Source: CAYOMP01 sp964405075
Lineage (GTDB): Bacteria > Bacillota > Clostridia > Lachnospirales > Lachnospiraceae
Direction: 5' to 3'
Length of the DNA stretch: 6,085 nucleotides
Assembly (NCBI GenBank): GCA_964405075.1
Contig: CAYOMP010000166.1
Coordinates: 1-6,085, forward strand
The notes under the pieces are model-generated. The model was not told where the DNA came from and did no database searches. It saw only the letters and a program-made list of their open reading frames with translations. Below, in pieces: positions 1 through 4,631 of this stretch; position 1 is the stretch's first letter, and each line of letters begins with the position of its first letter. Both the position numbers and the translations under genes were made by a program.

Positions 1-639
1 ATTATATTTTTCCCTGTCTTTAAAATAATTCACCAATCTGTCATCTGAGGCATTATTATCTATAACAGAACTAACTTCAAAATACTGGTTATACAGTTGT
101 ATATTTTTGAACTCTGCTTTAAGAAATTCTACAAATTCATCTTTATAAAATTCTTTAATATGAAATTCATTATGATAATTGTACAAATCAGAATATATCT
201 CTTTATTAGGCGTTGACATTATAAGAATACCTTCTGGCTTTAATATCCTTTTAATCTCCTTTAAATAACCATGTTGTACTTCCTCCGGCACATGTTCAAT
301 AGTTTCAAAGGATACCACTGCGTCTAGACTACCATCTTCTATCATATGCAAATCAGCAATACTTGCTTCAACAAATCTAATATTACTCTTATCATGATAT
401 TTTTCTGAAGCTCTTGCTACTGCCCCTGCATCTATATCAATTCCAATCACTGATTCTGCTGTTTCAGACAAAATTGCACTTCCATATCCTTCACCACACG
501 CACCGTCAAGAATTTTCTTTCCCCTGACTAATTCTTTTACGCTTAAGTAGCGTTGAAAATGTTCTATTTCCAATTTTGTATCTTCAATACCAGGTACAAA
601 TCTCTCACCTGTAAATAATTGTTCTGCATTCTCTGACAT
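1..639 (-). CDS. Class I SAM-dependent methyltransferase, C-terminus cut by window edge
   Basis: The visible 213 residues form a Rossmann-type methyltransferase that moves a methyl group from S-adenosylmethionine to an unidentified acceptor. Motif I is ILDGACGEGYGS (residues 43-54), the glycine-rich SAM loop. GIDID (66-70) supplies the acidic residue expected to bind the ribose. FETIEHV (111-117) and LKPEGILIMSTPN (133-145) match motifs common in Methyltransf_11/25-type enzymes. The ATG at 639 follows AGAGGTG (651-645) by 5 bases, and the ribosome site touches the stop codon of the ATPase gene upstream, so translation is probably coupled. The reading frame is still open at base 1, so the C-terminus lies outside the window. 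Its place behind a Wzm/Wzt-type exporter suggests that it acts in the cytoplasm on the exported glycan or a precursor. This context is inference, as the sequence does not show the acceptor. The methyltransferase fold is confident. Confidence 0.86.
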   Translation of the reverse strand, partial: MSENAEQLFTGERFVPGIEDTKLEIEHFQRYLSVKELVRGKKILDGACGEGYGSAILSETAESVIGIDIDAGAVARASEKYHDKSNIRFVEASIADLHMIEDGSLDAVVSFETIEHVPEEVQHGYLKEIKRILKPEGILIMSTPNKEIYSDLYNYHNEFHIKEFYKDEFVEFLKAEFKNIQLYNQYFEVSSVIDNNASDDRLVNYFKDREKYN

Positions 640-650
640 TTTTACACCTC

Positions 651-1964
651 TTAACAAAGAATAATATCTTCTTCTTTATATTTAGTAAAACTTGCTTTTG
701 TATCCAAATCTATAATTGACAGATTATATCCGTCGTTGTCAATAGTTATCTTCATATAATTGTGTATTCTTTCCAGCACCACATGGCTGTCCTGACTTCC
801 AGCTGCCAATGACGGACTAATCAAATATTCACCTGTACATATCCTTGGCAATTCCAATTCGAAGGATACCTCATATATCTCTCCTGCTAATACCCTTTCC
901 AACACTTCATCCGTAAGGAAATTATTTACAGAAAATAATTTTACTCCTCTTACATTTTCCATTTCAAAACCAAATAAAGCATTTTCCAAGTCCTCATTGA
1001 ACCTAACAAGCATACCAAATGTGTATTTTTTTCCTGTTTCCAATACCGTTACTTCATCACCATTATCATTCTTAATAAAGAATGATAGTATCTCTCCCTG
1101 TTTAGTTCCTGATACCTCAACTGACTGACTAAGATTAATTGCCTTAAATGCCTTTTTATCACCTATATCAATCTTCTCAACAGTATTATCAAGAGTCATA
1201 TTCTCAACAAGCTTTGCCATTTCTCTGTTTTGTTCTTCTATCTGCATGCTCAAATATTTTTCACATACCTCTTTTGCATCGCCCACTTCTCTCAAATTGC
1301 CCTTATCAAGCCACACCGCTCTTGAACACAATTTTTTAACTGAAACAATATCATGGGAAACAAATAATATTGTTGTTCCCTTTTCTTTAATCTCTTCTAA
1401 TTTATGAAAACACTTCGCCTGAAAAAATGCATCACCTACTGCCAGTGCCTCATCTATTATAAGTATTTCCGGCTCAACATTTATTGCCAAAGCAAATGCT
1501 AAACGCACAAGCATACCACTTGAATAAGTCTTTACCGGCTGATAAACAAAATCTCCAATATCCGCAAATTCAAGAATTTCATCTTTCTTTTTATTCATTT
1601 CTTCTTCGCTATAGCCAAGCACAGCACCATTCATATAAATATTCTCAATCCCGGTGTATTCCATATCAAAGCCTGCTCCCAATTCAAGAAGAGCAGACAC
1701 ATTTCCCTCTATTTTCACATCTCCTGTTGTCTGTTGCAACACACCTGTGATTATCTTTAATATTGTTGATTTTCCCGAACCATTAGTACCTATTATTCCA
1801 ACCGTTTCACCCTTTTCAATCTCAAATGACACGTCATTTAACGCATAAAAAGGTGTATTATACTGCTTGTGGAATGGGTGTATTGATTCTTTTAGTCTGT
1901 CTAACGGCTTATCATATAATTTATATATCTTTGTAACATTCTTTACACTAATTGCACTACTCAT
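651..1964 (-). CDS. wzt: Polysaccharide ABC exporter ATPase with C-terminal glycan-binding-type extension (Wzt/TagH-like)
   Basis: This is the ATP-hydrolysing subunit of a polysaccharide exporter, acting on the inner face of the membrane with the permease encoded just upstream. The nucleotide-binding domain covers about residues 1-240: Walker A GTNGSGKST (59-67), the ELGAGF...TGIENIY stretch typical of the Wzt/TagH family (94-110), signature YSSGM (147-151), Walker B ILIIDE with catalytic Glu172, the D-loop region (173-178) and switch His204. An acidic linker leads to an extension of roughly 170 residues (about 270-437), predicted to be beta-rich. It corresponds in position and size to the Wzt C-terminal domain, which in Escherichia coli O8/O9a binds the modified end of the O-polysaccharide. 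At 437 residues it is much longer than a plain export ATPase. AGGAGG (1977-1972) overlaps the stop codon of the permease and fixes the start at 1964. The wzt symbol is by family resemblance; the polymer is unknown. Confidence 0.92.
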   Translation of the reverse strand: MSSAISVKNVTKIYKLYDKPLDRLKESIHPFHKQYNTPFYALNDVSFEIEKGETVGIIGTNGSGKSTILKIITGVLQQTTGDVKIEGNVSALLELGAGFDMEYTGIENIYMNGAVLGYSEEEMNKKKDEILEFADIGDFVYQPVKTYSSGMLVRLAFALAINVEPEILIIDEALAVGDAFFQAKCFHKLEEIKEKGTTILFVSHDIVSVKKLCSRAVWLDKGNLREVGDAKEVCEKYLSMQIEEQNREMAKLVENMTLDNTVEKIDIGDKKAFKAINLSQSVEVSGTKQGEILSFFIKNDNGDEVTVLETGKKYTFGMLVRFNEDLENALFGFEMENVRGVKLFSVNNFLTDEVLERVLAGEIYEVSFELELPRICTGEYLISPSLAAGSQDSHVVLERIHNYMKITIDNDGYNLSIIDLDTKASFTKYKEEDIILC

Positions 1965-1975
1965 CAGGCTTCCTC

Positions 1976-2767
1976 CTATAATACGTCAGCAAAGTGTGGT
2001 TTCAATCTCTTAAACATAAACACACCCAATGCAAATATTACTAACGTAACTACCCAATAATATACAGTTAACTCTGGTTTTTCCCAAAATCCCACGTGAA
2101 ATACGAATGAATCCCTGTATCCTTGTACAATATAATAGAACGGATTCAATTTAATAAAAATTTTGAATTTTTCAGGAAGCATTGATAAATCCCACATAAT
2201 CGGTGCCAGCCAAAAACCAAACTGTAAAAATATATTTACTATTTGCCCCATATCCTTAAATACTACATTTATGGAAGCTGTAAGATATACTATTCCCAAT
2301 ACCAACACAAGCATGGCAAACATATAATAAAATATCTGTAGCCAATATAATGACGGGGTTTCTCCAAATATCAAATATACCACCAGCATTATCCAAATAA
2401 ATATGAAATGTAAAAATAAAGATGATATAGTTTTAACTATAGGCAATATGCTTACCTTAAACACCATTTTCTTTACAAGATGTTGATAATCGTACATACA
2501 GTTAGTTCCTGCAATCAATATCTCATTAAAAAAGAACCATGGCACTATTCCCGGTATAAGCCATATAACATATGGCTTGTCCGTTGCAGGCGTTGCTTTC
2601 ATTGCCACCTGAAATACAAAATAATATATTAATATAGTTACTATAGGCTGAATAAACATCCAAATAATTCCAAAATAGGAACCTACGAATTTTTTTCTAA
2701 AATCGGCCTTTGATAAAGTCTTTATGAGTTTTCGTTTTTCCCATATTCCTTTTATTTCATTAAACAT
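1976..2767 (-). CDS. wzm: Polysaccharide ABC-2 type exporter permease (Wzm/TagG-like)
   Basis: This is the membrane subunit of a glycan exporter, forming the channel through the cytoplasmic membrane and powered by the ATPase encoded 11 bases downstream. The 263-residue length is typical of Wzm/TagG proteins. An amphipathic, basic N-terminus (about 1-30, ending KKFVGSYFG) precedes about six hydrophobic segments at roughly 32-55, 66-86, 105-135, 142-166, 175-195 and 235-254. The sequences LGIIW-like GIIWMFIQP (33-41), the segment after FKDMGQIV (170-177), and LNPFYYIVQGYRDS (207-220) agree with conserved positions of the ABC-2 membrane family. The start at 2767 is preceded by AGAGGT (2781-2776) with 8 bases of spacing. 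It is the first gene of its operon, and a promoter lies about 50 bases upstream. It could equally be named TagG, since the transported polymer (teichoic acid, capsule or other glycan) cannot be told from the sequence. Confidence 0.92.
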   Translation of the reverse strand: MFNEIKGIWEKRKLIKTLSKADFRKKFVGSYFGIIWMFIQPIVTILIYYFVFQVAMKATPATDKPYVIWLIPGIVPWFFFNEILIAGTNCMYDYQHLVKKMVFKVSILPIVKTISSLFLHFIFIWIMLVVYLIFGETPSLYWLQIFYYMFAMLVLVLGIVYLTASINVVFKDMGQIVNIFLQFGFWLAPIMWDLSMLPEKFKIFIKLNPFYYIVQGYRDSFVFHVGFWEKPELTVYYWVVTLVIFALGVFMFKRLKPHFADVL

Positions 2768-2800
2768 AGGTTGTTACCTCTTTCTATCATAACATCTTTA

Positions 2801-2820
2801 TGGTATCCAATGGCATACCA
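2801..2820 (-). repeat. 20-base inverted repeat at the predicted transcription start of the exporter operon
   Basis: TGGTAT and ATACCA arms enclose eight bases. On the minus strand CC-ATT-GG can extend the stem, giving about 8 pairs with one bulged G and a three-base loop. The element spans positions +1 to +20 of the transcript predicted from the promoter just upstream. It could be an operator for a repressor or a 5' stem-loop that protects the mRNA. The repeat itself is plain; the role is inference. Confidence 0.5.
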
Positions 2821-2826
2821 CGTTTA

Positions 2827-2855
2827 AGTATACGACATATAGGTGGAAATGTAAA
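2827..2855 (-). promoter_or_regulatory. Sigma-A-type promoter of the exporter operon
   Basis: On the minus strand, TTTACA (2855-2850) and TATACT (2832-2827) are separated by exactly 17 bases. Each differs from the consensus (TTGACA, TATAAT) at one position. Transcription would start near 2820, leaving a leader of about 50 bases before the permease ATG at 2767. The element lies in the only long intergenic gap of the window, directly ahead of the first exporter gene. No activator or repressor site is identified apart from the inverted repeat at +1. Confidence 0.65.
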
Positions 2856-3040
2856 GAAAAAGCCATACTCCTATCTTTTCCTTATTTATTAATAAAGAAA
2901 AATTTTATGCTATAATCCTTGAATGCAATTACTTTTTTAGTTATCAATGGTCATTTCCTGAAGAATATCAACATATTAACGTTGAAACTGATGGACTAGA
3001 TGATTCGCAATTTGAAGCACCACTATGGACTCATTAATAA
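2855..3040 (+). pseudogene. Possible decayed gene tail, plus strand
   Basis: A frame stays open from 2855 to a double stop TAA TAA (3035-3040), about 60 codons, without any in-frame ATG, GTG or TTG. The last third has a protein-like composition and includes W-S-F-P-E-E-Y, then D-G-L-D-D-S-Q-F-E-A-P-L-W-T-H at its end. It may be the C-terminal remnant of a lost gene, or chance openness. The family is not recognised. It is the only sign of plus-strand coding in the window and overlaps the exporter promoter at its left end. Confidence 0.25.
2908..2916 (+). promoter_or_regulatory. Possible extended -10 element, plus strand
   Basis: TGC followed by a perfect TATAAT (2911-2916) makes a consensus extended -10. 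No good -35 hexamer is seen 16 to 18 bases upstream, and no intact plus-strand gene follows. It could be a relic of the promoter of a lost gene, drive a short RNA towards the hairpin, or be chance in AT-rich DNA. Confidence 0.25.
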
Positions 3041-3064
3041 ATAATAGGGTTGTAAAAACTCCCT

Positions 3065-3153
3065 AAAAAAGAGCGGCTCATTATTAAGGCTTGGTGGAAA
3101 ATTTCTTTTCTGTTTCTGAAAAATAATTTTCCACCAAGCCTTAAATAATGAGC
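3065..3153 (-). terminator. Probable intrinsic terminator of the defence operon
   Basis: On the minus strand the long stem (3153-3076) is followed after five bases by TTTTTT (3070-3065). It lies about 90 bases after the stop codon of the last cassette gene, so it is well placed to end that transcript before the exporter promoter. The stem is much longer than a usual intrinsic terminator and has an AT-rich base, which lowers confidence. The plus-strand side lacks a T-run. Confidence 0.4.
3076..3153. repeat. Long near-perfect inverted repeat (hairpin)
   Basis: The left arm (3076-3103, beginning GCTCATTATT AAGGC) and the right arm (3125-3153, ending AAATAATGAGC) are complementary over 28 bases, with only one extra base in the right arm. 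After a two-base mismatch the stem resumes with TTTTC (3106-3110) against GAAAA (3118-3122), closing a seven-base loop TGTTTCT (3111-3117). The whole 78-base element can fold on either strand. No target-site duplication is evident at its ends. It may be a terminator, a MITE-like element, or a dispersed intergenic repeat. Confidence 0.85.
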
Positions 3154-3181
3154 TAAAATTTCAACCATCAACTAAAGACTC

Positions 3182-3256
3182 TTAATTTAATCCACAGTAA
3201 TTCATTATGGCATAATAACTTTCTGCCTCTGCACAATTATTTACTAGAAATACACT
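3182..3256 (-). pseudogene. Possible short gene remnant behind the acidic gene, minus strand
   Basis: A 24-codon open stretch in a different frame from the acidic gene ends at TAA (3184-3182) and reads ...C-A-E-A-E-S-Y-Y-A-I-M-N-Y-C-G-L-N. It begins after a TGA and has no convincing start with a ribosome site. It may be the end of a gene whose front was lost when the cassette or its last gene was joined here. The length is short enough for chance. Confidence 0.15.
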
Positions 3257-3618
3257 TCATAAATCTGAAACCTGGAACACACTTCATTTTCTATTTGATA
3301 CATAAAATCCATTGTCACTCTAAATGTAGATTGACCTACTTCTACGTATTCCCCGTCCCAATAAACACTTCCATCAATATTCATAGTTATTTCCATTTTT
3401 CCGTCTACACAGCTTTCATCTTCATCATAATTGTATTTTATAACATTAATATTATCAACACTATTAAACTCAACAAATTCAACAATATCATCAAAGCAAT
3501 CCGCCTCTTCAATATCTGACTGTGTTAAATCGCTTACTATATCAACACATTCTGTATCAACATCATCTATAAAATTACTCCATATCGTTTCCTCAATGAT
3601 TTCTTTGTTAATAAGCAT
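3244..3618 (-). CDS. Small, extremely acidic protein of unknown function, third gene of the PARIS-like cassette
   Basis: The family is not recognised. The 124 residues contain 32 Asp/Glu against 5 Lys/Arg, a net charge near -27. The first half (about 4-50) is likely helical and rich in D/E. The second half looks like a beta-sheet domain: I-N-V-I-K-Y-N-Y (57-64), K-M-E-I-T-M-N-I-D-G-S-V-Y-W (74-87), T-F-R-V-T-M-D-F (98-105) and R-F-Q-I-Y-E-V-Y-F at the end. There is no signal peptide or membrane segment. The ATG at 3618 was chosen because GGGG (3629-3626) lies 7 bases upstream and only four bases separate it from the AriB-like stop codon. An upstream in-frame TTG at 3657 lacks a ribosome site and would overlap that gene by 35 bases. 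Tight coupling to the AriA/AriB-like genes implies a related role, perhaps as a regulator, inhibitor of the effector, or nucleic-acid mimic. That is inference only. Confidence 0.8.
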   Translation of the reverse strand: MLINKEIIEETIWSNFIDDVDTECVDIVSDLTQSDIEEADCFDDIVEFVEFNSVDNINVIKYNYDEDESCVDGKMEITMNIDGSVYWDGEYVEVGQSTFRVTMDFMYQIENEVCSRFQIYEVYF

Positions 3619-3622
3619 ATCA

Positions 3623-4618
3623 TTACCCCATTTCACAAAACTTTTTGTTCCTATCAATTAAATATCTTTTAAGAGTTAACGGTATTCTAAGATTAGTAAC
3701 TAACCTTTTCATTGCTTCATTACAGTCTTTTTCAGATTCATCCTTTATTTGTAACTCTACTTTCATAGTATTTTCATTTTTCAGCCAATTACTTTTTCCT
3801 TTTCTGGACTTTCCTAATTCTTCNNNNNNNNNNATAACTATTAATAAAAATTTGCACAAAAATGCTATTTCGTATTTTCCTCTTCCATATTTTCCTAAAT
3901 CTATACTATCAAAATCATCTTCAATTTGTCTATACTCTTCTTCTACTATATCATATGAATCTTTAAATATGTTTTCCAAGTCCGTAAGACTATACCTTTT
4001 TTCAACTCCATCTAATGAAATAAAAAATAATTTATTATTCTTTATTTCATTAAGCAATATTTTTCTTTTCTGCTGGAATTGTTTCTCTTTTTTCCGTTGA
4101 TACATTATCCATATATTTAATTCTTTAACACAACAATGAAATTCATTTTTCAATTCTCTATATTTTCTAAATATTTTTTGATAATTATTTTCTTCACCAT
4201 TAATACCTTCATAATTTTCGTCCAAATAAAACTCATTTTTTAGAATATTTTCCAAAACATATTCTTCCATATAGTAGTTTTCTATTGAATATCCGTCTGT
4301 TTCATATATTTCGCTATTATTAATCAACTCATCAAAATCTTTATCAACGAAATACATCGCTTTCAAATCTTTATAATTACTATTATCGAATAGCGTTTTC
4401 CGCATTTCAATTACATTTTCTTTTCCTTTTAAACAATGCCATAACGTATTTTCTTCAATCAAATTATTAATAAAGTAACGATACACTCCATCATCCGCTT
4501 TTCCTTCGTGAAAACAAAAAATCTTATCTTTATTCTTACCATAATCCATTGAAAATTTTCTAAATTCAACCGAAGAAACATTACATTTTTCCAACATCAT
4601 CTCTACTCTTTTGCACAT
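3623..4618 (-). CDS. ariB: DUF4435 / TOPRIM-like effector nuclease, AriB-like (PARIS defence), with an assembly gap
   Basis: This is the probable toxic effector of a two-component anti-phage system. In characterised PARIS, AriB is a TOPRIM-type nuclease that is held by the AriA ATPase and, when released by a trigger such as phage T7 Ocr, cleaves host tRNA-Lys and stops growth. Seen here: FHEGKADD (36-43) with Glu38, the expected first TOPRIM acid; FVDKDFD (90-96) with the Asp92-x-Asp94 pair; the DUF4435 hallmark YSIENYY (110-116); and GRGKYE (245-250) in the C-terminal part. A helical, charged stretch lies between (about 145-195). The start at 4618 follows AGAGGGA (4633-4627), which overlaps the ATPase stop codon; ATGs at residues 7 and 8 are possible alternatives. 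Ten N's (3824-3833) hide about four codons near residue 262, so the exact length (about 331) and frame continuity there are unproven. The symbol is by family and partner, not by close identity. Confidence 0.8.
   Translation of the reverse strand: MCKRVEMMLEKCNVSSVEFRKFSMDYGKNKDKIFCFHEGKADDGVYRYFINNLIEENTLWHCLKGKENVIEMRKTLFDNSNYKDLKAMYFVDKDFDELINNSEIYETDGYSIENYYMEEYVLENILKNEFYLDENYEGINGEENNYQKIFRKYRELKNEFHCCVKELNIWIMYQRKKEKQFQQKRKILLNEIKNNKLFFISLDGVEKRYSLTDLENIFKDSYDIVEEEYRQIEDDFDSIDLGKYGRGKYEIAFLCKFLLIVXXXXEELGKSRKGKSNWLKNENTMKVELQIKDESEKDCNEAMKRLVTNLRIPLTLKRYLIDRNKKFCEMG
3626..3629 (-). promoter_or_regulatory. Ribosome binding site that decides the start of the acidic gene
   Basis: GGGG lies at the very end of the AriB-like coding sequence (the last codons are ATG GGG TAA), 7 bases before the ATG at 3618. 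It is short, but it is the only purine-rich site near either candidate start. The arrangement points to translational coupling, with ribosomes ending the effector gene re-initiating on the acidic gene. Confidence 0.45.
3824..3833. other. Run of ten N's (assembly gap) inside the AriB-like gene
   Basis: Ten undetermined bases interrupt the coding sequence. Ten is a common placeholder size, so the true distance may differ. The frame reads through on both sides without a stop, and both flanks look coding, so an intact gene is the simplest reading. Confidence 0.95.
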
Positions 4619-4631
4619 AACACTATTCCCT

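Larger units (their letters stand above)
2782..3243. other. Intergenic region between the defence cassette and the exporter operon
   Basis: About 460 bases hold no intact gene on either strand. The contents, listed separately, are the exporter promoter with its +1 inverted repeat, an open stretch on the plus strand without a usable start codon, a long hairpin, and a short open stretch on the minus strand after the acidic gene. I see no tRNA, transposase, integrase or CRISPR repeats in it. Confidence 0.7.

Noticed and set aside
1148..1848. Several open frames of 60 to 90 codons on the plus strand within the exporter ATPase gene
   Set aside because: They are antisense to a gene with all ABC motifs intact, have Ser/Leu/Pro/Gln-rich composition typical of reverse-strand shadows, and resemble no family.
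651..2767. Drug or bacteriocin exporter rather than polysaccharide exporter
   Set aside because: The ATPase has the ELGAGF...TGIENIY and SSGM features of the Wzt/TagH family and a long C-terminal extension, and the permease matches Wzm/TagG in length and motifs.
3076..3153. Long hairpin as an integron attC site or part of a CRISPR array
   Set aside because: No GTTRRRY/RYYYAAC core sites flank it, there is no integrase nearby, and it is one inverted repeat rather than direct repeats with spacers.
3076..3160. Long hairpin as a terminator for plus-strand transcription
   Set aside because: The bases after the right arm are TAAAATTTC with no T-run; only the minus-strand side has six consecutive T's.
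3619..3657. Upstream TTG start that would lengthen the acidic protein by 13 residues
   Set aside because: No purine-rich site precedes it, it overlaps the effector gene by 35 bases, and the ATG at 3618 has GGGG at a suitable distance.
3295..4100. Plus-strand open frames opposite the acidic gene and the AriB-like gene, including one running through the N's
   Set aside because: They are shadows of AT-rich coding sequence on the other strand, rich in Ser, Phe, Ile and Asn, without ribosome sites or recognisable motifs.
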